The translations under genes were made by a program, and so were the position numbers. 64,000 bases of DNA from contig OZ023262.1 of the NCBI GenBank assembly GCA_964006375.1, forward strand, positions 55,565,366-55,629,365, read 5' to 3'. The notes beneath the pieces were generated by a model. The model was given only the letters and a program-made list of their open reading frames with translations. It was not told the DNA's origin and made no database searches. Shown one piece after another: positions 19,513-29,299 of this stretch; within the stretch, counting starts at the first letter, position 1, and each line of letters begins with the position of its first letter. This DNA comes from Tillus elongatus (taxonomy: Eukaryota > Arthropoda > Insecta > Coleoptera > Cleridae).

Positions 19513-22450
19513 TACCGTAACCCTACCTAGGCATGTCTTGGGAGGGCCAGGAATGCTTGCCTTAACTGGCCGGCATTGTGAGGAGTGACCTCTATAAAAA
19601 AAACACATTGCAAGGTCGTTGGAGGGTTGGTGCCGAAGCGATGATGCTTTTGGCCGATATGGCCGGGCATTGGCACCTTGGTAATTCTGACCCTAACGTA
19701 ATCCTCCCCAGGGAAACCCGGCGACCTCCCTGTGTATAAATGCCTCTCCTTGGGTGCGGGGCTCTTCCATGGAGGTTAACCACAATTTTCCCCAGCTACT
19801 CCTGGGATCAGAATATGGACACGACAGACACAGACTCAAACGAGATGGGTAATAATATTCTCGATCTCCAGGCAACTGGAGAACACATAGAGGTAGAAAT
19901 GGGGTTGTCCCCTCTCTTACCACCAAACTGATGGAGGGGGGATGGGGATCATCCTCTCCTTATCCTCCAAATATCTGTCCTCCGATGAGGGGCGGGAGCT
20001 CTTAAAGTCTCCCGTGCGCTACACAGAGGAGCGGAGGAAACAACAACGACTGCCTGGATCTGCAAGGAGATAGCTTAGTCGTCCGCTCAAGGCGGGTGTG
20101 TCATATTCAACCGCCTTGAGTCAGGCACTAACGGAAGTCGGGTCCCGACAAGCTCGGGTGGGGGTTGAGGGCTCTGAGAGTACGATAAAACGACCCGAGG
20201 AGTCTGATGCCGCTAATGAGGGTGCCGTCAGCGGAAAGCAACCCCGGTCGGATGGCAGCACACCACAACAGAGGGCAAAAAAGCCCCGAGAGGGTGCTGT
20301 CAGGAAGATGTTCAGTGAGGTAACTGGAGGGGTGGGAGTGGGCACTATCCACTCTGAATATTCCTCCTCCTCACTGATTAATGAAGCAGGCACTTCCGAG
20401 AGTGGAGGGGATCAATCCCCCCTGGCTATACCCTCGGGAAGTGGCACCGCAGGGGGAATTAAATCCACCAATAAAATGGGCCCCAATAGAGGAGGTGGCA
20501 GGATACATCCTTCCACCAGAACTATTAGGTGCATACAGGCAAATTTGCATCATGCTAAGGCAGCGACATACCTCCTTAGCATGAAATTAAAAGAGGAGCA
20601 GATAGACATTGCTCTTCTTCAAGAGCCCTGGACTGCCAGTTCGGACCGAACTAAAGGGCTGGGTTACACTTCTGGTAGAATAGTAGAGGTGGACTCTGGT
20701 ACCAACCCCAGAGCCTGTATCTGGATCATGGATCAGAAACAACTTGCAGAATACTGCTCCAAGGACATGGCAGCCATCCATCTCATGATCACAACCGGGG
20801 GGACCAGGCTAGAAGTAGTGGCCTGTTCGGCCTATATCCCCGGAGGTGGAGATGCAGAACAACCACCTCCAGCAGAGGTGCGGAAATTGATCACCTACTG
20901 CAAGAGGAACCATTATCACCTTGTAATGGGGTGTGATGCGAACTGCCATAATCTGGTTTGGGGGAGCACGGACACTTAACAGGCGAGGTGAGTCACTATT
21001 TGAATACATATTAGGGGAGGAGCTGGTTGTCAACAACATAGGCTCGGAACCCACCTTTCTAACAGTCAACCGAAGAGAGGTTTTAGATCTCACGATCAAC
21101 TCAAGGCTGTTGAGCTCAAAAATCGTCAAATGGAGGGTGTCATCTGAACCCTCATGTTCGGACCATACCCATATCCTATTTGAAATTGAAACAGGCCCTA
21201 GACCTGTGCTGGAGTATCGCGACCCGAGGAGGATGGATTGGGAGGGGTACAAGCAATGCCTCGCCGCCCGACTTGTGTCCGCTATCCCCACAGTGAGAGA
21301 TCGTGAAGAGATTGAGATTGCGGCTGAACAGGTACGGGATGCTATGGTCTCAGCATATCACGAAAACTGTCCACTAAAGTCAAAAAAAGATAGTCGAGGG
21401 TCTACTTGGTGAAACAATAACCTCGAAAAACTACTAAGAGAAGTGAAACGTCTCTTCAATCGTGTTTAGACAACATACAACTGGGAACAATATTAATCCG
21501 CTCTAACACAAAGAGATAAGGAACGCTAAGTGGGAATCCTGGAGAAGGTTCTGCAAGGACCACTCTAATTTGCCCAGCAGCGCCAGAATCCACAGAATTC
21601 TCTCACGCGACCTTCTTCAGGAACTGGGATCGATAAAATGACCATATGGCTCCTTTACTGAATCACGGAAAGAAACGTTAGAGCTCTTAGCATACACACA
21701 CTTTCCAGATTGTCTGATCCTGAGCAACGAAGATGTCCTGCCAGCCGAGGGTCAATTTAAACGCCCTCAAAGGGAGGACTGGCGGGTTGCTCGGAGAATA
21801 GTTACAGCTTCGGCAGCGGAGTGTGCTGTGAAAGATTTCCAGCCATTCAAGGCGCCAGGGGAGGATGGGGTGGTAGCGGTCCTACTACAAAATGGACTGG
21901 AGATTCTCCTACCTTTCCTAATCAGGCTGTATAGAGCCAGTCTGGCTTGGAACTATATGCCATCCAGCTGGACGGTGATTAGGGGGTTTACATTCCCAAA
22001 TTTGGACGTAATGACCTCCTACCCACATCACTGAGACCTCTGAGTATTACATCATTCCTCTTGAAGGGATTGGAAAAAATACTGGATGGGCACATTAGGG
22101 GGAACATCTTAGTCAACAACCCCCTTAATACCCACCGGTATGCCTACCAAGCTGGCAAATCTACTGAGTTAGCACTCAATAACCTCGTCGAGAAAATCAC
22201 ACACTCCCTGGATAACGGGGAGGTGGCGGTGGCTGCATTTCTCGACATTGAAGGAGCATTTAATAATGCACTACCTATCTCCCTCTACGAAGCCACTATC
22301 GCTAGAGGGGTGGAACCTACCATTTGTGGCTGGATCGGAAGCATGCTCGATTATCGACCTCTGCAGGAGGCTGACTTTGTTGGGCGAAATATAGGCCATT
22401 AGGCGTGAGCCACAATAGACCTTATGGTCGCGGTGGAGGGACCGGTATGG
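19513..22450 (+). mobile_element. LOA/R1-like non-LTR retrotransposon, degenerate
   Basis: It is noticeably GC-richer than its surroundings. The endonuclease starts after a long Gly/Ser-rich leader (20098 onward) with IRCIQANLHHAKAAT, LLQEPW, GCDANCHNLVWGS (then a frameshift at about 20970), VLDLTINS and CSDHTHILF (SDH box). The RT follows at 21828-22402 with FKAPGEDGV, AYQAGKSTELALNNLVE and AAFLDIEGAFNNA. This motif A style is typical of the LOA/R1/I group. Sequence stops before the YADD box. A matching 3' tail type is found at 26190-26468. Confidence 0.8.
20098..22402 (+). pseudogene. LOA/R1-like ORF2: endonuclease and partial RT
   Basis: An Ape-type endonuclease would nick the target DNA, and the RT would copy the element RNA. 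Frame changes near 20970, 21412 (stop), between 21412 and 21828 (several stops) and at 22034-22061 break the ORF into four pieces. The endonuclease motifs that remain are QEPW (catalytic Glu), the DAN and SDH boxes. RT motif A Asp is present in FLDIEGAF, and motifs B and C are absent. Non-functional. Confidence 0.8.
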
Positions 22451-22589
22451 CCCACTCACATTCAAACCTAACATAAGTCTGTCGAGGATTTAAACAGTCC
22501 GGTTACTCTTTTAAGAGAATCAAATATTGGTTTAACCAGATTGTTAACAGGCAACACCAATGCAAGACTGCACCTGTTAACCAGAATCT

Positions 22590-23340
22590 TCAGGCTGTTC
22601 GTGATTCCAAAAATGGTCCTCTATACTCCAAAGTTGTAAACAAGGTTTCTGATTCAGCTATTCTTATCGAGTCCAGGTCTAAGACTCAAGTCACTTCAGT
22701 CACCAAGTTCCACATCAGAAGGGATATAAACTCTACCCAAGAAAAAAATCTGCCTTTTCCAAGTTAAAAGTGTGAGGACTGGTATCATATTGATTGGGTG
22801 TAAAAGTGATGAAAGTACAGTCAAATTGAAAAATTTAGCAGAGGAGAAATTATCAGATGCCTACATGATAAAGCAGGTAACCAGTATCAGGCCTAGGATC
22901 TGAGTAGTTGGAATATCTGAGAAACTCTCTGGTGGCGTGCTGGGTCAATATATCAAGACACAGAACTGCGACATTTTTGAGGGGTCAAGTGTTTCTTCAG
23001 TATTGCAGGTCAAACTACTTAAGCAGAAAGTTAATGTTTATCAGGCTATCATTCAGACAGACACTGTTGCTTATCATGTAGCAATTACACGTGGCAGGTT
23101 AATTGTGGTTATGATTCGTGTGTAGTTTATGATAGACAATACACCTTTTGAAATGCTTTAAATGTAATGGATATAATCATGTTGCTAAGTATTGTTCTAG
23201 CGAGTTAACATGTCCTAAATGTGCAGGTGACCATGCAATTGGTGATCGTTCTTCGAGTCTTCCTAAGTGTATTAATTGTTCTAAAATTAGGTTGACAACA
23301 GGGAGTAACGCTGATGCGTGTCACCCTGTATGGGTATCAT
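22590..23340 (+). pseudogene. LINE C ORF1, central RRM-like region and CCHC knuckles
   Basis: Consecutive pieces in shifting frames: VRTGIILIGCKSDESTVKLK, IKQVTSIRPRI, VVGISEKL, FQAxIQTDT-like YQAIIQTDTVAYHVAIT, then CFKCNGYNHVAKYC (a perfect CX2CX4HX4C knuckle) and CPKCAGDHAIGD at 23148-23260, and CINC. This matches the RRM-like and zinc-knuckle layout of Jockey/CR1-type ORF1 proteins. Multiple stops and frameshifts are present. Confidence 0.78.
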
Positions 23341-23529
23341 GATAAATGCACAGATTATAATCGTAGGGTCGAAAAAATCAGAAAAAACATATTCCCGCAG
23401 TCGTAGCAATTAAACTCTCCTGCTGAGGCTGAACATTCTGATTCTGATACAGTACTTTCTATATGCTATGAAGACGTGAGAGGACTTGACACCAAAACTC
23501 AGTAAATTTATAATACTTCTGTAGTTACA

Positions 23530-25118
23530 ACTCAATATGCTTTGACTGAGACTTGGCTTAGCAGTTCTGTCTTAGATTCTAAATTATTCTTGTTTGTCTT
23601 GCTGATCGATATTTCCAATCTTTCTTTCTAGTCTTTCCAGGGGTAGTGGTGTTTTGCTTGTAATTCGATCACCATTTGAAGCAGAACTTGTTGACATTGT
23701 TTCTGTTTGTAACCGTATCAACTCTATACGGCCTGTAGATATTCTTGTTGTAAAGACTGTTTTATCGTTTCAGGCATTATTTATTGTAGTGCTGTACATT
23801 CCCTGTCTTCTCCGTTTGAAATCTTCGAAGAATTGTTTGCCCTGTTGTCACTTTTTTGTTATATTTGCATGCAAGGTATTCTTGGCGATTTAAATGTTCC
23901 ATCATACGTTAGACATGTTCACTCTGGACTTGGCTGCAAGCTCAGCGAATGTTTGATAAACTTTTTGGCAATGGCAGCCTTGGAGCAGTTTAACCTTGTT
24001 TACAATTACAATTAAAGATTCCTTGATTTGGTACTGTCTAACGTGTATTGCATTGTTTCCGTTGCTGATGAACCTGTTTTGCCTGTGGACGTCTACCATC
24101 TATGTCTCCACATTATCTTGAGTATTCCTTGTTCTAGACCAAACATCTTTCCGCTGAATTCTGTATCTAAATATAATTTTAGAAAGGTGAATTGTATCAT
24201 GCTTTTCAGGTAGCTGATTGGGCTACTGTTACATCTTGTACTGATGTGGACTCAGCATGCAAGCGTTTTTATAATGTTATATATTCTCTGTTCTACAGAT
24301 TTATTCCTCTGAAAATCATGCTCAACAAGATGCCCTCCATACTTCAACAGGGCAATTATGTCTAATATAAAACTCAAATATAAGGCATTTCGATTATATG
24401 TATATATATAATGGTGATGTTGAGGCACGTGACAGATTTTTTTACCTCAGGAGAAAATTTAAGAAAGACATCAAGTAGACAAAAGAAAATTATTTAAGGA
24501 ATATATCCAACAATATTAAACGGGATCCTAAGACCTTCCGGTCATATATACATTCTAAACAGGGAAGTACAGCTGTACCCCCCCCCCCCCTCCATGCGTC
24601 TCGATTAATTGGAACTTACTGAATCCCAGCATATCGTTAATAGTTTTGCTGATTACTTTTCTAAAACTCATCAATCAAATGCTTTCTCTTATTAGCTGAA
24701 GCGTTTGGAATGCAGGGTCTACCGTCTAATTCCGTTCTAGACATGCCTGAAATTACCGATGAAGAAGTTTCACTAGCCATTTGAAAGATCAAAGCAAATA
24801 TGACTGCTGGTCCAGATAACATTTTTTGTATTCAAAGATTGTTGCCCGCGTTTGTAACACCACTAACCTTCATTTTTAATCTCATCACTCGGCATGCTTC
24901 TTTTCCTAGCATTTGGGTGTTATCACGTTCTGTGTCTGTGTTCAAGGATGGGGACCGAGCTAATATAGAAAACAGCAGACAGATCATGATTGGGTTTGGT
25001 TTTTCAAAAATGTTTAAACTAGTCTTAATTAAACACCTCATATCTGCTAATCAGCATGTTTATGAATGGCAGGTCAACAGTCACCAAACTACTGTGTATT
25101 ACGCAATACTAGTCTGGT
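23530..25118 (+). pseudogene. LINE C ORF2: endonuclease and truncated RT
   Basis: The endonuclease shows LTETWLSSS (about 23540), RGSGVLLVIRS (about 23640), GDLNVPSY (about 23885) and the VDVYHLCLHI box (about 24088). The RT begins with ITDEEVSLAI and IKANMTAGPDNI (about 24780) and continues to SANQHVYEWQVN, the region before motif A. The element ends there. There are several in-frame stops. Confidence 0.78.
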
Positions 25119-25120
25119 AA

Positions 25121-25519
25121 TATGTATAATAATAGTGACGATAAGATAGAGGTCAGATTTCTAACTATGTACCACAAAATAATTCCTTGTAATGATTGCA
25201 CAATAGAATTTTAGTTATTATGACTGTATAAAAGGGTCGTTCTCAGGTAGGTTTTTCTAATCAGACACACTACTATAGAGCCTCCTGCTGTGAATACTCT
25301 TGAATACTTTCTGTGACCCACTCGAACAGTGCCTTACAGTAGAATGAATCTGCACGTGTACAATGAATAACATTATTGTTTACAAAAGTAGCGCCCTGGG
25401 GTTATCGTGAGGCATTTTTAGATATTATGCTTTACACGGAGTTTGGCGACAACATCCTTTGTGTGGATTCTGGGGAATGCCATATTATATCTTTACAGTT
25501 TTTCATTCCACTTTACACG
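25121..25519. other. Unassigned intronic sequence
   Basis: Nothing recognised in about 400 nt. Confidence 0.3.
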
Positions 25520-25643
25520 TTTTAACAAAAATTCGCTATTATAGGGGTCATAGTTAAGGGCGACAATGCATTAACATAAATGTTAATGCATAGATTTGTC
25601 GCCCTTAACTATGACCCTTATAATAGCGATTTTTTGTTTAAAA
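25520..25643. repeat. Near-perfect 124-bp inverted repeat
   Basis: Arms 25520-25577 and 25580-25643 pair with only a few mismatches and a 4-nt insertion. Each contains GGGTCATAGTTAAGGGCGAC or its complement. The outer ends resemble the AAAATTCGCTA end of MITE M. A decayed M-like end (GCACTTGCTGTATCCAGA) follows at about 25836. Confidence 0.9.
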
Positions 25644-25910
25644 ATATTAACCCATGTCAAAAGATTTTAAGACCTAAATTTTGTGTGCTTCACAACCTAG
25701 GAAAAAAATAGTTGCTGCTACAAAAAGTATGTCATTAACATAAGGTAGCCACTGGAACACATGTTAGTACTTCCATTTTTACCCTTAACTTACAATTCTT
25801 TAATAGAAATTATTTTATCAAAATTTGCTACCTTAGTGCACTTGCTGTATCCAGAATCTTTAGTTATTACAGTGAAATTGTTACATCAATTAACTTTTGT
25901 TTTTTTCCAG

Positions 25911-26145
25911 GCAATACCTTCACTCAAGTATGTCAGAAGATATCGCAGAATGTGAAGCCATGGTATTTGCCTTTTTCTGGAATCAAGTGGGCGCAGGAGA
26001 ACAAGAAGAACATTGATCTGTTCATCAATTTCATACACAACCCATATTTCATGGGTGAAGTGCCAAAAGAAATCAGAGCACAACATGAATATCAGCTAAC
26101 CCCACTAAAAGACTACAGAAAGAAAATGAATCTTCCAAACACAAA
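25911..26145 (+). CDS. Ro60: Ro60 exon, second half of vWA-like domain
   Basis: Acceptor TTTTTTCCAG ends at 25910, and donor GTAAGT is at 26146. It encodes 77 residues. IKWAQENKKNIDLFINFI aligns with vertebrate MIWAQKTNTPADVFIVFT, and PLKDYRKKMNLPNTK with ALREYRKKMDIPAKL. At the MIDAS positions the vertebrate GGTDCS Thr is absent (NVKPWYLP here) and the FTDNE Asp is replaced (FINFI). Together with the previous exon, all three metal loops are lost. The exon ends in phase 2, completed by G of the exon at 56104. Confidence 0.92.
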
Positions 26146-26189
26146 GTAAGTATGTTTAAAATAATTGTCAATTGCAAGGAGTAAAACTA

Positions 26190-26472
26190 AAAATTCCCTC
26201 GCATGTATATAATCTTTGAGAGAACATTAAAAGACTGGGTCTTGGAGAGCATCTTTATGAGGTTATGCAGAAGGCAGTAATTCTTGCAACTGCCTGCACC
26301 TTGTGGAGATTCCTGGGAAATGAGGATGTGTCACGTTGTTGTTCAGGGCCTGATAACTTGGAAAGAGCTCCTTCTGTGCTCAGTCCCTTTGGTATCTGAG
26401 ATAACTGGGATGAGTGAATGTTCCACTTTGAGGGGGTGTAAAAGCCCTAAAGTCAATAATAATAATAATTAG
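26190..26472 (+). mobile_element. 3' end of a LOA/R1/I-type non-LTR element
   Basis: Encodes LGEHLYEVMQKAVILATACT followed by LWRFLGNED, the C-terminal ORF2 signature of LOA/R1-type elements. A short UTR follows, then a (TAA)n tail at about 26455-26470. It abuts LINE E. Confidence 0.6.
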
Positions 26473-28050
26473 AGAATTAAGGCTAACATGTCCTGTGGAC
26501 CTGATATAGTTCCTGGCTTCTTGGTGCGCGACTGCTTATATGCTTTCTTGACACCGCTTTAAAAAAAAATTTAATTTGATTCTTCGGCGAATACTGTTTC
26601 ACATCAAAAACAGACTCTCTATTTCTCAGCATGGTTTCATTCCGGGGAGATTGACTGTAACGAATTTAGTTAATGTTACACAGTTCATTGCATCCGCTCT
26701 TCGCAAGTTGATGTTGTATATACTGATCTATCTAAAGCCTTTGATTGTCTAAATCATTCTGTTCTCATTCACAGGATGAGGGCTATCGGATTCTCCGAGG
26801 GCTTGCTTGGTTTGTTTGCCTTGTTCAGATCTTACCTGGGTGGAAGGAGGCAATTTGTTGAGGTTGGGGGCTTCAAGTCTGACACCTATCACATAACTTC
26901 GGGAGTGCCTCAGGGTTCTATACTCGGTCCACTACTGTTTAATATATTTATTGACCCAGTTAAACATGTTTTGCATGTTCCTTTTTTAATGTATGCAGAT
27001 GATATTAAGAATTTCGCAAATATTTCGAGTGTTGATGACTGTTTGCAGCTCCAGAACTGTCTTCAGATCCTTGATGAATGGTGTTGTCGGAGTGGTCTTT
27101 CTATGAATGTTTCCAAGTGTTGTGTGATCACATTTACTTGACATAAGCACACAATTACTTTCAGGTACAATATAAGAGGGCTTCCACTTGATCGCCCCGG
27201 GACAGTTAGGGACCTTGGAATTGTTTTTGATCGTACTCTATCTTTTCAACCACACTATGAGCAGACTGTCAGTTCTGCTTACAAAACTATTGGGTTTCTT
27301 AAAAGAAACAGCAAAAATTTCTCACAGACTGACACCCTCTTCCAGCTCTTTCGTTGTTTGGTTAGGTCCCGACTTGAATATGGCTCAGTTGTGTGGGCTC
27401 CTACTTAGGAGATACATGTGGCAAGTCTAGAATCAGTGCAAAGGAAATTTCTAAAATTTCTTAGTTTTTGTGAGGATGGTCGATATCCTTCTATTGGTTT
27501 TCCTCTGGAAGGTTTACTTCTTCGCTTTGGTCTGCAGAGTCTGTCGATGCGCAGGCAGTGCAGTTTCGTTACATTTTTATACAAACTGGTAATTCTGTGT
27601 TCAATTGCCCTAATCTGCTTCAGCAACTTAATTTCAATGTGCCTCGTATTGCAGCACGTTTTTCAGGCACAGTGCAAAGGAAATTTCTAAAATTTCTTAG
27701 CTTTCGTGAGGATGGTCCATATCCTTCTATTGGTTTTCCTCAGGAAGGTTTACTTCTTCCCTTTGGTCTGCAGAGTTTGTCGATGCACAGGCAGTGCAGT
27801 TTGGTTACATTTTTTTACAAACTGGTTAATTATGTGTTCGATTGCCCTAATCTGCTTCAGCAACTTAATTTCAATGTGCCTCGTATTGCAGCATGTTTTC
27901 CAGGCACATTCTATCTCCCGACTGCTCGTACGCGATTGCTGCGATCGTCTTCAATTTACTAGATGTGCAATGATTACTCTGTATTGCAAGACAGCCTAGA
28001 TATCTTCTCATGTAATATATCAGAGATAAAAATGTTTTTCAAAGCAATCT
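26473..28050 (+). pseudogene. LINE E ORF2 RT domain, broken
   Basis: It reads MSCGPDIVPGFLVRDCLYAF, VVYTDLSKAFDCLNHSVLIH (motif A), SGVPQGSILGPLLFNIFIDP (motif B) and MYADDIKNFAN (motif C, catalytic Asp pair present). The thumb and C-terminal parts follow. Frameshifts lie near 26560, 27140 (stop) and 27310. The duplicated 236 bp lies in the C-terminal part. A dead copy that still shows all RT catalytic residues. Confidence 0.85.
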
Positions 28051-28170
28051 AATTTGTGACTCTTTTGTGTAGTTTGTTTGATTATTGTTTGTTATTATGT
28101 TTTGTGTATCGGCCCATCCTTAGTTTGGCTTTAAGCTGTTGGATGGTGTATGAATAAATAAATAAATAAT
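26473..28170 (+). mobile_element. LINE E, 5'-truncated copy of the LINE A family
   Basis: It starts inside the RT and ends with TGAATAAATAAATAAATA at 28170. It is a close relative of LINE A and LINE J. It carries an internal 236-bp tandem duplication (27436-27671 and 27672-27907) that the other two copies lack. It lies in the same orientation as Ro60. Confidence 0.87.
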
Positions 28171-28668
28171 AATGTTTACTAATGCACTTATCATTTTACA
28201 CAAAATACAACAAAAAATACAAATTTATACAAGTAAAAACAATGATAATAATACAATACTTGACAGACTTACAACTCAACGCGTATTTGACGTAAACTGG
28301 CTATATGACATGCCAAACATATCGAACTTTGAACAAAAGCAATTGTTACTATAAGGACTTCGCTGGGAGGGCTGTATTTGCCATAGTTGGTTTGGTGAAA
28401 TTCACCACCGAGTATGCCAGGACTACAAACAATACATGGACAAACTCTTATATTGAATTCAGTTGGGATGTCGCAGCTATCTATAAGTCTATTGAAAATG
28501 TTGTAAACGAAACATAGGTCGAAGAGAATACACCTAGTATGAAGGGAATGTAAACCAAAATAAGAAAGCAATAAACTGTATCTATAATTATAAAAGTACA
28601 TGGAATTTCTATAACACGAAGTGTTGATAAGTCTTCGCTGAACATTTACAATTCTATCAATATGCACA
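28171..28668 (-). mobile_element. LINE K fragment, ORF2 C-terminus
   Basis: The minus strand from 28667 reads HIDRIVNVQRRLINTSCYRN, then HSLHTRCILFDLCFVYNIFN, and EFHQTNYGKYSP. This is the post-RT region of a LINE family distinct from A, also seen at 10130 and 5310. It is truncated at a breakpoint that abuts the hammerhead repeat cluster. Confidence 0.72.
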
Positions 28669-28704
28669 GTACGGCATACTAATTGTACAATTAGTGTGCC
28701 GTAC
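28669..28704. repeat. 36-bp palindrome
   Basis: GTACGGCATACTAATTG and its inverse around TACAA, with few mismatches. It lies immediately upstream of the hammerhead core at 28704. Confidence 0.8.
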
Positions 28705-28737
28705 TGAAGAGCTCTAATTAGAGTGAAACCGGTCTAC
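28701..28737 (+). ncRNA. Hammerhead ribozyme-like motif (retrozyme/PLE type)
   Basis: Stem I GTA (28701-28703), core CTGAAGA (28704-28710), stem II GCTCT/AGAGT (28711-28715 with 28720-28724, loop AATT), core GAAA (28725-28728), stem III palindrome ACCGGT (28728-28733), cleavage base C (28734, triplet GTC), and stem I TAC (28735-28737). All core positions match CUGANGA...GAAA...NUH. This is the best-formed of the three candidates. Activity is inferred. Confidence 0.68.
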
Positions 28738-29152
28738 AGTTCTAATTGTGGCGAGAATACATCTAGCCTTACATACTTTGTCCCTATATTAGGGTAGGAA
28801 TGGGCCAGGGCTGACAATTTACTGAATTGTTAGTTTGGTGTATACAATCTCTATTTTTTAACACTTTGTGTTATTTGGAGCTGGCGTGACGACATACTAC
28901 TTGGTTTCGCAACTAAGTAGCGGCACGTTGCTTCGTGTCTCACGACTTACTTAATATGCACCGTGTAATGTCAATTTTCACCATAATTAGAACCAGAGCC
29001 CATCAGTATGGTATACTAATTACAGCGAGAACATAGCTATAAAGTAATACGGCTATGGTAGCCAGCATCCTAGAACCATTGTATATACTATATAATACGG
29101 CTACCCTAGCCTTATTAGTTTATAGGTGGGTTTCTCAGTAATTAGTATACCG

Positions 29153-29188
29153 TACTGGAACTCTAATTAGAATGAAACCGGTCTGCGG
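29153..29188 (+). ncRNA. Decayed hammerhead-like copy, 452 bp downstream
   Basis: It repeats the 28701 motif in the same orientation (CTCTAATTAGAATGAAACCG), but the CUGANGA box is damaged (CTGGAAC). It runs into the LINE F 3' tail. A further partial inverted copy lies between them on the minus strand (about 28965-29025). Confidence 0.6.
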
Positions 29189-29299
29189 TTCTAATTTATT
29201 TATTTATTTATTCAAATTTGCACCTACAGAATTAAACAATTTCAAATGGTACTTAAAAATTAAAAAAAACTCAAAGTATAAAAGTCACTGTCTTAAGAC

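Larger units (their letters stand above)
19200..25120 (+). mobile_element. LINE C, split by a second retrotransposon
   Basis: Plus-strand Jockey/CR1-type element. ORF1 runs 19261-19512 and 22590-23340, endonuclease about 23530-24200, and RT N-terminal part about 24740-25118, where it is truncated before motif A. The intervening 19513-22450 belongs to a different, GC-richer LOA/R1-type element. It lies in the same orientation as Ro60 and within its 13-kb intron. The 5' and 3' limits are approximate. Confidence 0.75.
12785..25910 (+). other. 13.1-kb Ro60 intron
   Basis: GT-AG bounded. It is filled by a Tigger-like transposon, LINE B, LINE C with an inserted LOA/R1-like element, and a palindrome at 25520. 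Confidence 0.85.

Noticed and set aside
20121..21291. Minus-strand open frames across the LOA/R1-like element
   Set aside because: Shadows of the GC-rich plus-strand ORF2, which has clear endonuclease and RT motifs.
28965..29025. A third hammerhead on the minus strand (CTGATGG...GTGAAAA)
   Set aside because: Similar to the neighbouring copies, but the CUGANGA and stem III positions are broken, so it was not listed as a ribozyme.
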